DNA of 64,000 nt, taken from the NCBI GenBank assembly GCA_038117205.1, contig JAYOFL010000006.1, positions 20,025-84,024 of the forward strand, given 5' to 3'. The stretch comes from JAQBZY01 sp038117205 (GTDB taxonomy: Bacteria > Pseudomonadota > Alphaproteobacteria > Rhodospirillales > Casp-alpha2). The notes beneath the pieces were generated by a model that saw nothing but the letters and a program-made list of their open reading frames with translations, made no database searches and had not been told where the DNA came from. A program made the position numbers and the translations under genes. Below, piece after piece: positions 8,269 through 16,335 of the stretch. The stretch's first letter is position 1. Every line of letters starts with the position of its first letter.

Positions 8269-8775
8269 GTGGTTTTGGATCGCTTTGTTCTTTCGCTGGC
8301 GGATTTGCCAGAGCCGTTGGCGCGTGTACACGATTATTGGTCGTCGTGCGCCGGCGGGACATGGGCGCCGTCGTGGCGGGCGTTCGAACTCGCGCAGTTG
8401 CCGTCGGATATCCTCCGGACGACGATGGTCGTCGACGTCGCCGATCCCATCGACGACAGCCGCTACCGCTATTGGGGCAGCGGCATGACGGACGTGCACG
8501 GCCGCGACATGACCGGCAAATGCCCCTACGATCTGCGCCCGCCGAACGTCGGCGCGCAGATCAAGCTCGACCACACGGCGACCGTCACGACCCGCAAGCC
8601 GACGGCCAACGTCTACGGCTTCATGACGGAGCGGGGCTTCATGGAGGCGCAATCCGTATTGCGGTTGCCGCTGTCGGACGACGGCGAGCGTGTGACCAAG
8701 ATCGTCATCTGTATCGCGCACAACGACGACGCCAGGAAGATGCTCCGCGACCGCGCGGCGTGGCACGGCCATTAA
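8269..8775 (+). CDS. PAS_5-type (DUF1488-like) sensory or accessory protein
   Basis: A 168-residue protein resembling the alphaproteobacterial PAS_5 family: an N-terminal PLARVHDYW-like segment, DPIDDSRYRYWGSGMT in the core and a strand-rich C-terminus. The family is common in Rhodospirillales, and its role is poorly known but presumed sensory. Predicted start is the GTG at 8269, with TTG at 8275 an alternative; neither is well supported by a Shine-Dalgarno. It lies 26 bases after the CoA-transferase and may belong to the same transcript. There are no membrane segments or catalytic motif. Confidence 0.6.
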   Translation: MVLDRFVLSLADLPEPLARVHDYWSSCAGGTWAPSWRAFELAQLPSDILRTTMVVDVADPIDDSRYRYWGSGMTDVHGRDMTGKCPYDLRPPNVGAQIKLDHTATVTTRKPTANVYGFMTERGFMEAQSVLRLPLSDDGERVTKIVICIAHNDDARKMLRDRAAWHGH

Positions 8776-8787
8776 TCCGACCGTCTC

Positions 8788-9780
8788 TCAGACCGAGAGC
8801 AGCAACTTACCCTTGGTCTTGCCAGCTTCCAGATAGTCGTGCGCGGCGCGGGCGTCGGCGAGCGGAAAGGTGCGGTCGATGGCGACCTTGAGCCGCCCGT
8901 CCGCCACCCATCCGAACAGATCGTTGCCGCGCCAGGCGATTTCCTCGGCATCGAAGGTGTAGTCCCAGAGATGCGGCCGGGTCAGGAAGATCGAGCCGGC
9001 CTCGGCGAGGTCGAGCGGGTCGATGGACCTGACCGCGCCGGACGCGCCGCCGAACAGCACCACCGTGCCGCGCCGCCGGGCGGCCTTCATCGAGCCCTTG
9101 ATGGTCGACTGGCCGATGCCGTCGTAGACCACGTCGACGCCGGCGCCATCGGTCATCTCAAGCGCGCGCTCGGCGAAGTCCTCATCCCGGTACATGATCG
9201 GCTCGCCGCCGTGGCCGCGCGATATGGCCGCCTTTTCCGGTGTCGAGACGGTGGTCAGCACGCGCGCGCCGCGCAGTTTGGCGATCTGTGTCAGCAACTG
9301 GCCGACGCCACCGGCGCCGGCATGCACCAGACAGGTCTTGCCCGGCCCGAGGGCGTAGAGCGAGTGGCTGAGGTAGTGTGCCGTCATGCCCTGCAGCATC
9401 AGGGTCACGGCGACGGTCATGTCGACGCCACCGGGAACCTTCACCAGCCGCCACGCCGGCACCACCGCGTATTCGGCGTAACTGCCGAGTACCAGGCAGT
9501 AAGCGACGCGGTCGCCGGGCTTGACGTTCGTGACGCCGTCGCCGAGCGCCTCGACCGTACCGCCGCCTTCCATGCCGGGCGTGAACGGTGGCGTGTTGCG
9601 ATAGGTCTCGGAGGTCTTGTAGACGCCGCCGCGAACGTAGACGTCGATGAAGTTGATGCCGGCGGTCGCGATCCTGACCAGCGCCTGACCGGGACCGGGA
9701 ACGGGCTTGGCGACGCCGCCCTCGTAGACGAGTTGCTCGGCGCCGCCGTAGGCCCTGACCTGGATCGCGTGCATTGTCAT
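8788..9780 (-). CDS. zinc-independent quinone oxidoreductase (MDR/QOR family)
   Basis: A 330-residue NADPH-dependent medium-chain oxidoreductase. It has the GroES-like N-terminal half (PGMEGGGTVEALG near 75-87) and the Rossmann loop HAGAGGVGQLLTQIAK near 150. The structural-zinc cysteine cluster of alcohol dehydrogenases is absent, which points to quinone oxidoreductase or crotonyl-CoA reductase-like relatives. The ATG at 9780 overlaps the stop of the glutamate mutase E gene (ATGA), so it is the last gene of the glutamate mutase operon. A second ATG two codons in is an alternative. Its place in a methylaspartate route is not obvious. Confidence 0.85.
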   Translation of the reverse strand: MTMHAIQVRAYGGAEQLVYEGGVAKPVPGPGQALVRIATAGINFIDVYVRGGVYKTSETYRNTPPFTPGMEGGGTVEALGDGVTNVKPGDRVAYCLVLGSYAEYAVVPAWRLVKVPGGVDMTVAVTLMLQGMTAHYLSHSLYALGPGKTCLVHAGAGGVGQLLTQIAKLRGARVLTTVSTPEKAAISRGHGGEPIMYRDEDFAERALEMTDGAGVDVVYDGIGQSTIKGSMKAARRRGTVVLFGGASGAVRSIDPLDLAEAGSIFLTRPHLWDYTFDAEEIAWRGNDLFGWVADGRLKVAIDRTFPLADARAAHDYLEAGKTKGKLLLSV

Positions 9781-11288
9781 TCCGCGGCTTCCTTGGGGAG
9801 CCACGGGAACGGGATCAGGGTGTCGAGGCTTTCCGACAGTTCGTAGACGCTGGAAACGGCGAGCTCGTGATCGAAGGGAACGCCGTCCCGCTCGGCGCGG
9901 CGGCGCAGCCTTTCCTCGTGATAGTCCATGACGTCCTTCGGCAGCGGCATGTCGCCGGCGTCGAAAATGCGGAGATAGCCGTCGGCGTCGCGGGCCGGCA
10001 TGACGCGGCTTTTCATGAAACGGTTCGGCGACCAGGGGATATCCATGACGCCGGCCTCGCAGGCGCGAATGGTGCCGAGCGCTACGTCGCCGTCGCCCAT
10101 CTCCAGCACCTTGTCGATGACGGGCCGGACCTCGCGGCCGATCATGTCGCACTCGGTCTTGAATTCGGGCATGTCGTCGAGACGGATGTGACGCGCCAGA
10201 TAGATCGCCATCCGGGTCGTCCTGAGCCCCTCGGCGTTCGCCTGAGGGGTCGGAATGCCATAGGCCTCGTGCGTCGACTTGGTGGTGACGCTCACCGCGC
10301 CGCCGATGGCCGCAAGCGTGCCGCCGTAGGCGACCAGCGCCGCCGACTGCGCGTCGTCGTAGGGCCACGCCCCCATCCAATGCAGCGACGTGACCGGCGT
10401 GAAGACGTCCGTGAAGCCGAGCTTCGTCAGGTATTCCTGCGCCAGCGTCCGGCACATGCGGATCGCCGCCGCGTCCTGGATCAGGTGCAGGGTCTGGCCA
10501 AGCTCGAGGCCGTAGTTCTTCACCCCCTGGCCGGCCGCCAGCAGGGCGTCGATGACGCAGGTCATGATGGCGATGGACGGCGGCACGTTGGTGCCGGTCA
10601 GGAAGCCCGGCTGCCGTCGGTGCAGATCGACCCCCATCTCGGCGTAAACGGCGGCGAGACGGTCGAGATACTGATAATTGCGGATGCCGTCGGCGATGCT
10701 CGTCACCTTGGTGTAGGACGCGGTGTAGGCGAGGCCCGAGCCGAGATACCCGGAAAAGCCCGCCGCCAACCCGACCTCGCTGGTAAGTTTCGGCATCGCC
10801 GTGCCGGACAGAACGATGGCCGGCTTGTCGATAGCCTCGATCAGTTGCCGCGTCGTCTTCGGGCCGTAGTTGACCATCGGGTAGCCGTTCAGCATCGAAC
10901 GGCCGGCGCGCTTCGATTCCTCGATGCCGCGACCGGCGTTTTCCCACTGCTCGTTGCGGGTATAGCTGTCGGTGGTGGTCGGCACGATGTCGGCCTTGCC
11001 TTCCCGGTCGAGGCACCGCATCAGCTCGAGTTGCAGTTCCAACGTACCGAAGCCGCCGCGCGGCTGCGTGAGGCAGCGGCCCTCGGCGTCGGCTTGGCGC
11101 ATGACCCAGCCCAGTTGCTTGTGTTTCGGCAGCGCCCGGTGGAAGGCGGCGGCCTCATCGAGGTCGATCTCGGACCCCGTGGGCCAGCGCGCCAGGTTCT
11201 TCTTCCGCATCTCGGCGAAGACGTCGTCCGGGATACGCCCGGCCGACAGCGGGAAGTCGTCGGCGTCAAGCTGCGGGAGCGCGACCAT
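9777..11288 (-). CDS. glmE: glutamate mutase (methylaspartate mutase) epsilon subunit
   Basis: A 503-residue TIM-barrel subunit of the coenzyme B12-dependent enzyme that interconverts L-glutamate and (2S,3S)-3-methylaspartate. Recognisable family segments are the RGGFGTLELQLELM stretch, TTTDSYTRN (the position of a substrate-binding arginine in clostridial enzymes) and MLNGYPMVNYG. Length is slightly above the clostridial subunit. The start overlaps the end of glmL by 23 bases, and the stop overlaps the oxidoreductase gene. The partner B12-binding subunit is encoded two genes upstream. No methylaspartate ammonia-lyase gene is adjacent, so the fate of methylaspartate, or even the true substrate, is uncertain. 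Confidence 0.85.
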   Translation of the reverse strand: MVALPQLDADDFPLSAGRIPDDVFAEMRKKNLARWPTGSEIDLDEAAAFHRALPKHKQLGWVMRQADAEGRCLTQPRGGFGTLELQLELMRCLDREGKADIVPTTTDSYTRNEQWENAGRGIEESKRAGRSMLNGYPMVNYGPKTTRQLIEAIDKPAIVLSGTAMPKLTSEVGLAAGFSGYLGSGLAYTASYTKVTSIADGIRNYQYLDRLAAVYAEMGVDLHRRQPGFLTGTNVPPSIAIMTCVIDALLAAGQGVKNYGLELGQTLHLIQDAAAIRMCRTLAQEYLTKLGFTDVFTPVTSLHWMGAWPYDDAQSAALVAYGGTLAAIGGAVSVTTKSTHEAYGIPTPQANAEGLRTTRMAIYLARHIRLDDMPEFKTECDMIGREVRPVIDKVLEMGDGDVALGTIRACEAGVMDIPWSPNRFMKSRVMPARDADGYLRIFDAGDMPLPKDVMDYHEERLRRRAERDGVPFDHELAVSSVYELSESLDTLIPFPWLPKEAAE

Positions 11289-12705
11289 GGCGTGTTTCCT
11301 CGTTGTTGTCGGTCAGGGACCGGAGATTGTTGTGGCCGAGCCGGAGCGCCGCTTCCGGCGCCGCCGCCGCCAATAGGCCGACGGCGTAAAGCGCGTAGGC
11401 GTCGTCGATCATCAGATCGGGGGATTTGGGACGGAGCGCATCCGGCTGCCGGCGGTCGTGCCGGGCGGCGGCCAGTATCCGCGCCGGCGCGTCGCCGTGC
11501 ACCAGCACGCCGCCGGTGCCGATGACGGTGCGAAGCCCGGTCAGATCCTTGCCGGTCTGCACCGTGACGGCGCCCAGCACGGTCTGCTTCACCTCGATGC
11601 GGCCGACGTGCCGCAGCACGGCGCGTTCGACGGCGGCGGCGGCAAGGGCGGTATCGAAGTTCCGCTCCGCCTCGCTGCCGGGCAGGCGTTCCACGTCGGC
11701 CTCGATCAGGCCGAGCATGTCCTCGACGGCGTCCTCGGAGAGGCCGCTGGCGGCGGCGATGTTGGCTGCGCCCGCCGTCTCGACGATGGTGCGGGCGTTG
11801 TGGCGCATGCCGAGATCGCCCTCGACGGTGCGCTTGGCGTAGGGCTCGGGTAGACCGTGCTGCAGGACGCCTTCGCCGGTCGGCGCGCCGTCGGCAATGG
11901 AATGGACGTCGGTGGTGGCGCCGCCGACGTCGATCACCATCAACGGGCCGAGGCCCGGCGTCGAGCCGGCGCCTTCGGCCAGCAATCGCGCCCCTTCCAT
12001 GACGGCGGCCGGGGTCGGCATCAGCACGGCGTCGAAGCGTTCGGCGGCGCGGTCGATCCCCTTGGCGTGCACGATCCGTTCGATGAATACGTCGCGGATG
12101 GCGGCGCGGGCCGGTTCCACGTCGAGGACATTGAATTCCGGCATCACGTTCCCGGCGACGCGCGCGTCGATGCCGGCCTTGGCGAAGGTCTCGGCGACGT
12201 CGTCGGCGGCGACGCGGTTGCCGGCGACGACGACTGGGCAGGCGATGCCGGCGGCGGCCAGCCGTTCGGCGTTCCAGCGGATCACTTCCTCGTTGCCGCC
12301 GTCGGTGCCGCCGGCGAGCAGCAGGATGTCGGGCTTGCGCTCCCGGATCGCCGCCGCGTCCTTGTCCGTCAGCTTGTAGGCATGCGCGCCGATCAGCTTG
12401 GCGCCGGCGCCGAGCGCGGCAAGGCGGGCGGCTTCGGCGGTCAACTCGCGCACCAGGCCGACCGTCACCATGGCGAGGCCGCCGGCGGCGCTCGACGACG
12501 CCAGCCGGTACTTGAAACCGGGGAGGCCGCCCAGGCGCCGGTCGAGATCAGCCAATGCCGCATCGAGCCCGACGTTGATGTCCGTCGTGACCGTCGACGG
12601 CCCCTGGCCGCTGCCGAGGATTTCCCCCCGGGCGAGGTCGACGGCGCGGAGCTTGGTATAGGTGCTGCCGAAGTCGATCAGGAGCGCGGCGCCGGTTTCG
12701 GTCAT
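11266..12705 (-). CDS. glmL: glutamate mutase accessory ATPase GlmL/MutL
   Basis: A 479-residue ASKHA-fold ATPase found between the two subunit genes of glutamate mutases, thought to act as a reactivating chaperone that exchanges damaged cobalamin. The phosphate 1 loop IDFGSTYTKL is near residue 11 and the second phosphate loop VIDVGGATTD is in the middle. Its start at 12705 overlaps the stop of glmS (ATGA), and its C-terminus overlaps glmE by 23 bases. The gene order S-L-E matches the clostridial arrangement. The chaperone role is from family knowledge. Confidence 0.85.
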   Translation of the reverse strand: MTETGAALLIDFGSTYTKLRAVDLARGEILGSGQGPSTVTTDINVGLDAALADLDRRLGGLPGFKYRLASSSAAGGLAMVTVGLVRELTAEAARLAALGAGAKLIGAHAYKLTDKDAAAIRERKPDILLLAGGTDGGNEEVIRWNAERLAAAGIACPVVVAGNRVAADDVAETFAKAGIDARVAGNVMPEFNVLDVEPARAAIRDVFIERIVHAKGIDRAAERFDAVLMPTPAAVMEGARLLAEGAGSTPGLGPLMVIDVGGATTDVHSIADGAPTGEGVLQHGLPEPYAKRTVEGDLGMRHNARTIVETAGAANIAAASGLSEDAVEDMLGLIEADVERLPGSEAERNFDTALAAAAVERAVLRHVGRIEVKQTVLGAVTVQTGKDLTGLRTVIGTGGVLVHGDAPARILAAARHDRRQPDALRPKSPDLMIDDAYALYAVGLLAAAAPEAALRLGHNNLRSLTDNNEETRHGRAPAA

Positions 12706-13154
12706 GCGTCCTGGGTCTCGCATTTGTCGGCGAAGTCGGTGTCGAGCATGGCGATGACGTCGTCCGTTCGGGTGCCCGGCGGGAACGCCCGGTCGAAGCC
12801 CAACTCCATGTAGCGGGCGTTGACGTCCTCCCAGGTCTGCTTGCCGACGACGAGGTTGCCGCCGACATAAAGAACCACGTCGTCGAGGCCGGCTTCGATG
12901 CACATGTCGCGGAAGCCGCGGCAATCCAGTTCGCCCTGGCCGTACAGCGACGATACCAGGATCGCGTCGGCGGCGGTTTCGACGGCGGCTCGGATGAAAT
13001 CCTCGGCCGGCGTCAGCGCCCCGAGGGTGACGACCTTGAAGCCGGCCTTCTCGAGTGCCATGGACAATATCCGGTTGCCGACGATGTGCGTGTCGGCGCC
13101 GATGACGCCGGTCACCAACGTGACGCGTGCGCGCTTCGCCGGATCGAGGCTCAT
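12702..13154 (-). CDS. glmS: glutamate mutase sigma (cobalamin-binding) subunit
   Basis: A 150-residue B12-binding protein with the base-off/His-on signature DxHxxG as D21-T-H23-I-V-G26, then SSLYGQGELD and GGNLVVGK segments typical of this fold. It binds coenzyme B12 and forms the active enzyme with GlmE. It is coupled to iclR upstream and glmL downstream by ATGA overlaps. The C-terminal residues after about 135 are not conserved in my recollection. I see no cobalamin riboswitch in the 135-base leader upstream of iclR. Confidence 0.9.
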   Translation of the reverse strand: MSLDPAKRARVTLVTGVIGADTHIVGNRILSMALEKAGFKVVTLGALTPAEDFIRAAVETAADAILVSSLYGQGELDCRGFRDMCIEAGLDDVVLYVGGNLVVGKQTWEDVNARYMELGFDRAFPPGTRTDDVIAMLDTDFADKCETQDA

Positions 13155-13957
13155 GGCTGCACGCCTTCCCGCTCGGCGATGATCTCCTCGATCTCGTCGG
13201 CGGCCTGTCGGAAACGCGCGTACAGGGAAACGGCGTCGGCGACGCCCATGCGGGCCTTCGGCACATGCACGGACAGTCCGGCGACGGCGCGTCCCTTGCT
13301 GTCGCATACCGGAACGGCGATGCCGATCAGGCCGATGGTGTTCTCCTCGGCATTGCAGGCGTATCCGAGACGGCGCACCGTCTTCAGATGCTTCTCGAGT
13401 TCCGCCGGACTGGTGAGCGTGTTCTCCGTGAAGCGCGGCAGCGGGGTGTTGCCGAGGATGCGGCGGCGGGTCCGCGCCGGCAGGTACGCCAGCAGTACCT
13501 TGCCGATGGCGGTGGCATGGATCGGCACACGCGAGCCAATGCCGATCTGCAGACGGAGCGGCCAGTCGCACTCGATGCGCTCGACATAAACAACGTTGTC
13601 GCGGTCCAGGATGCCGAGGTTGCAGGTTTCGCCGACGTCGGCGACGAGGCCGCGCAGCACGGCGCGTACCGGTGCCGATTGCGCCACCGCCGAGAAGACA
13701 TCGACTGAGAGCGACATCAGGCGCGGTCCGACCACGTATCCGACGCCGTCCGGCAGGCGCGTGATGAGGCCGATTTCCTCCAACTGCAACATGACACGGT
13801 GCACGGTCGGCCTGGGCAGGCCGGTCGCCTCGGCGAGATCCGACAGGCTCGGCGCGGCGTCGAAACGCAGCAGCGATCCCAAAACGGTCATTGCCTTGCC
13901 AAGTGCCGACCCGCAATCTGGGGCCGTATAGACGTGTCCGTTGTTTCCGTCCGGCAT
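13151..13957 (-). CDS. IclR-family transcriptional regulator of the glutamate mutase operon
   Basis: A 268-residue regulator. The N-terminal winged helix-turn-helix spans about 15-75 (LSDLAEATGLPRPTVHRVM), and the C-terminal effector-binding domain contains the family segment IHATAIGKVLLAYLP. The ATG at 13957 is preferred over the GTG at 13963 because AAGGAGGGG ends five bases upstream. It is the first gene of the leftward operon and its stop overlaps glmS, so it is co-transcribed with the enzyme it probably controls. It is divergent from azlCD. The effector is unknown; glutamate or a branched C5 dicarboxylate are reasonable guesses. Confidence 0.85.
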   Translation of the reverse strand: MPDGNNGHVYTAPDCGSALGKAMTVLGSLLRFDAAPSLSDLAEATGLPRPTVHRVMLQLEEIGLITRLPDGVGYVVGPRLMSLSVDVFSAVAQSAPVRAVLRGLVADVGETCNLGILDRDNVVYVERIECDWPLRLQIGIGSRVPIHATAIGKVLLAYLPARTRRRILGNTPLPRFTENTLTSPAELEKHLKTVRRLGYACNAEENTIGLIGIAVPVCDSKGRAVAGLSVHVPKARMGVADAVSLYARFRQAADEIEEIIAEREGVQP

Positions 13958-13962
13958 TTCCA

Positions 13963-13971
13963 CCCCTCCTT
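13963..13971 (-). promoter_or_regulatory. Shine-Dalgarno of the IclR gene
   Basis: Read leftward the sequence is AAGGAGGGG, five bases before the ATG at 13957. It decides between that ATG and the GTG at 13963, which overlaps the site itself. Confidence 0.7.
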
Positions 13972-14092
13972 AGATACGTGTAGGTTATCACCGTGAAGCC
14001 AGTATAATAGATGTTATCAATACGATTTTGTATCGCTAATTGACGAATTGAATTCTTTTGTGACGTTGCCGACCGGCGGATGAAACGCCAAC
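13972..14092. promoter_or_regulatory. divergent AT-rich control region between iclR-glmSLE and azlCD
   Basis: This interval separates two divergent operons and is far richer in A/T than its surroundings. It contains a short palindrome ATAC-N6-GTAT at 14020-14033 and a direct repeat GTTATCA at about 13985 and 14013. Either could be part of an IclR operator. Promoters in both directions are expected, but the hexamers are ambiguous by eye. Confidence 0.4.
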
Positions 14093-14851
14093 ATGCGGCG
14101 AAACTGGAGAAGTCCGATCGCCGACCCCGACTCCGAAAATCCTCAAGCGCGGCCGAGCAAGGTCTTCGCCACGGGAGCCCGCGACGCCGTCAGCCTGCCC
14201 GCGTTCATGATCGTCGGCAGCATGACCGGCTATGGCTCACTGGTTCAATCCGCCGACATGGACGTCTGGATCGCGCTCGCCTCCACCGTCGGAATCTGGG
14301 GACTGCCGGGTCAGGTGGCGTTCGTGGAGTTCGTCGTGCTGGGCGCGCCGGTCGCATCCATGGTCCTGGCGGTGGCGATGGCCAACATGCGCTTCCTGCC
14401 CATGAGTCTGGCCATGATGCCGCTGTTCCGCCCGTCGGCGTCGGCATGGAGTTGGCGGTATCTGCTGGTGCAACTGATGTCCATCAACACCTGGGTCGGC
14501 ATCAGCCGCAAGGCGCCGTCCCTCCCGGTCGACCTCCGCATGCCCTATTACCTCGGGTATTCGGCCACGTGCCTGACGGCAGGGATGCTCGGGACCGGCG
14601 GCGGCTTCATCATCGCCGGGGCCATGCCCTATTACGTCTCGGCGACGCTGATCCTGATGAACCCCATGTACTTCGCCTTCGTGTTCGCCGCCATGCGCTC
14701 GCGCAGCTGCCTGATCGCGCTCGCCGTCGGCGCGGTGCTGGGGCCGGTGTTCCACCTGATCTCGCCGGAATGGGGGCTGCCGTTCTGCGGTCTGATCGCC
14801 GGCACCGTCGGCTTCAAGGCGGACCGCATGCTGCGGCGGCGGTCGGCATGA
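14093..14851 (+). CDS. azlC: AzlC-family branched-chain amino acid permease subunit
   Basis: A 252-residue inner-membrane protein with several hydrophobic helices. It starts its conserved core with GARDAVSLPAFMIVGSMTGYG, typical of AzlC, the large partner of the AzlCD exporter for branched-chain amino acids. The gene for the small partner begins within its stop codon (ATGA at 14848). Divergence from the glutamate mutase operon suggests that amino-acid or C5 acid export and metabolism may be co-regulated. Substrate is from family knowledge only. Confidence 0.8.
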   Translation: MRRNWRSPIADPDSENPQARPSKVFATGARDAVSLPAFMIVGSMTGYGSLVQSADMDVWIALASTVGIWGLPGQVAFVEFVVLGAPVASMVLAVAMANMRFLPMSLAMMPLFRPSASAWSWRYLLVQLMSINTWVGISRKAPSLPVDLRMPYYLGYSATCLTAGMLGTGGGFIIAGAMPYYVSATLILMNPMYFAFVFAAMRSRSCLIALAVGAVLGPVFHLISPEWGLPFCGLIAGTVGFKADRMLRRRSA

Positions 14852-15213
14852 GCGCGACGCTCGCTGGCACCGACGTCTGGGGCGGCGCCTGGGGGCTTCT
14901 GGCCCTGGCGACGATGGCGACCTTCGTCTGGCGCGCGCTCGGCACCATCATCGCGGCGCGCATCAACCCGGACGGTGCGCTGTTCGAGTGGGTGGCCTGC
15001 GTCGCCTACGCGCTGCTAGCCGGGCTTGTCGCACGCATCATCGTGATGCCGGTCGGCATGCTGGCGGAATCCGCGACGGTCGACCGGATCGGCGCGACGG
15101 CGTTCGGGTTCGCGCTGTTCTTCCTGACCAAGCGGAACGTGGCGTTCGGCACCATCGGCGGCGCGTTCTGCTTCCTGGTGCTTGCCTGGGCACGGGACGC
15201 CGGTATCCTCTGA
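14848..15213 (+). CDS. azlD: AzlD-family branched-chain amino acid transport partner
   Basis: A 121-residue membrane protein with four hydrophobic segments. The pattern TFVWRALGTIIAARI near residue 25 and the compact size are those of AzlD, which pairs with AzlC in efflux of branched-chain amino acids or analogues. Its ATG overlaps the azlC stop, so translation is coupled. The protease gene starts 2 bases after its stop and is probably on the same message. Confidence 0.75.
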   Translation: MSATLAGTDVWGGAWGLLALATMATFVWRALGTIIAARINPDGALFEWVACVAYALLAGLVARIIVMPVGMLAESATVDRIGATAFGFALFFLTKRNVAFGTIGGAFCFLVLAWARDAGIL

Positions 15214-15215
15214 CG

Positions 15216-16322
15216 ATGCGAAGGATTTTCTTGCTCGCCGTACCGGCGGTCGCGGCGCTCGTCGTCGCGGCGACGGCTTTTGCGGCGCCCCCCTGCGGCG
15301 CACCGGAGCCGGTCTGCGCCGCCGCCGAACGGGTGGTGGGTATCTCGTCCTTCGAACCGGAAGGAAGCGCCGTCGTTTTGGAGGACGGCACGCTGGTCAC
15401 CAACCGGCACATGCTGGCCGACAACCCGGAAGCCGAAGTCCGGACGGTGGACGGCAAGACCGTGAAGGGCCGCGCCGCGCCGAGCGTCTATCCCGGCGAT
15501 CTGCAGTTGCTGATCGCGCACGGTATCGGCAAGGGCGCCCGGTGGGAAATCGAGCCGGCCAAGATGGGCGAAGATCTCTACGTCGTCGCCTGGGACGTCG
15601 GCCGGCAGGCGGTGCGGGTCTATCCGCCGGGCCGTTTGTTGGTGGCGCCGGCGAAGACGCCGCTCGCCCGGCTGCATCACGACGCGAAGTCGCTCCCCGG
15701 CAATTCCGGGGGCGCGCTGGTCGACGCCAAGGGCCGGCTGGTCGGCATCGTCGCGTCCGGCGGCGAGGGCCGGAACGAGGCCATTCCCGCGTCCGAAATC
15801 GCTCGTCTCCGCGAAATGTCGAGCCCGGAACATGTGGAGCGGTCCCGCGAGATCGGCGCGGCCTATCGGGACTGCGCGACCGGGTTGGACGAGCTGCGGG
15901 CGCGGCGGGACGCGCTTGCCGAGGCCAAGGCGGATGCGCTCCGCGACCGTTGCCTCGCCAGCGGCAACCGGCAGCTTTTCGATCTTGCGGCGCAGGCGCT
16001 CGGTCAGCGCCGCTTCACCGAACACGCGATCCGATTGCTCGAGGCGTCGCTTGCCGAGGATCCGAACGCGCCGAACGCGCTGATCTCGATGGCCGTCACG
16101 CTGCACATCGCCAAGCGCTACGCCGAGGAAATTCCGGTGGCGAAACGGGCCATGACGATCCTACCGGCGGACCCGCAGGTTCTTCGGTTGGCGCTGCAAG
16201 CGGGCATCTGGGGCAAAGACGCGGCGCTGGCGGCGGACGCCATGGCCGGGATCGAGAAGCATCTGCCGCAGATGGCGCCGGCGGCCAGGCGGTTCTACGA
16301 AAATCCGCCGGTTCCGAAGTAA
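15216..16322 (+). CDS. exported trypsin-like serine protease with C-terminal TPR-like region
   Basis: A 368-residue protein with a clear signal peptide (MRRIFLLAVPAVAALVVAATAFA), so it acts in the periplasm or outside. A compact chymotrypsin-fold domain follows with a readable triad: H65 in NRHML, D95 in GDLQ and S164 in GNSGG. After about residue 215 there is a charged helical stretch and then TPR-like helices (about 250-360). No PDZ domain is seen, which separates it from DegP/HtrA. It lies just after azlD and faces a subtilase gene across 13 bases. The physiological substrate is unknown. Confidence 0.75.
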   Translation: MRRIFLLAVPAVAALVVAATAFAAPPCGAPEPVCAAAERVVGISSFEPEGSAVVLEDGTLVTNRHMLADNPEAEVRTVDGKTVKGRAAPSVYPGDLQLLIAHGIGKGARWEIEPAKMGEDLYVVAWDVGRQAVRVYPPGRLLVAPAKTPLARLHHDAKSLPGNSGGALVDAKGRLVGIVASGGEGRNEAIPASEIARLREMSSPEHVERSREIGAAYRDCATGLDELRARRDALAEAKADALRDRCLASGNRQLFDLAAQALGQRRFTEHAIRLLEASLAEDPNAPNALISMAVTLHIAKRYAEEIPVAKRAMTILPADPQVLRLALQAGIWGKDAALAADAMAGIEKHLPQMAPAARRFYENPPVPK

Positions 16323-16335
16323 CGGGACTTTCCCC

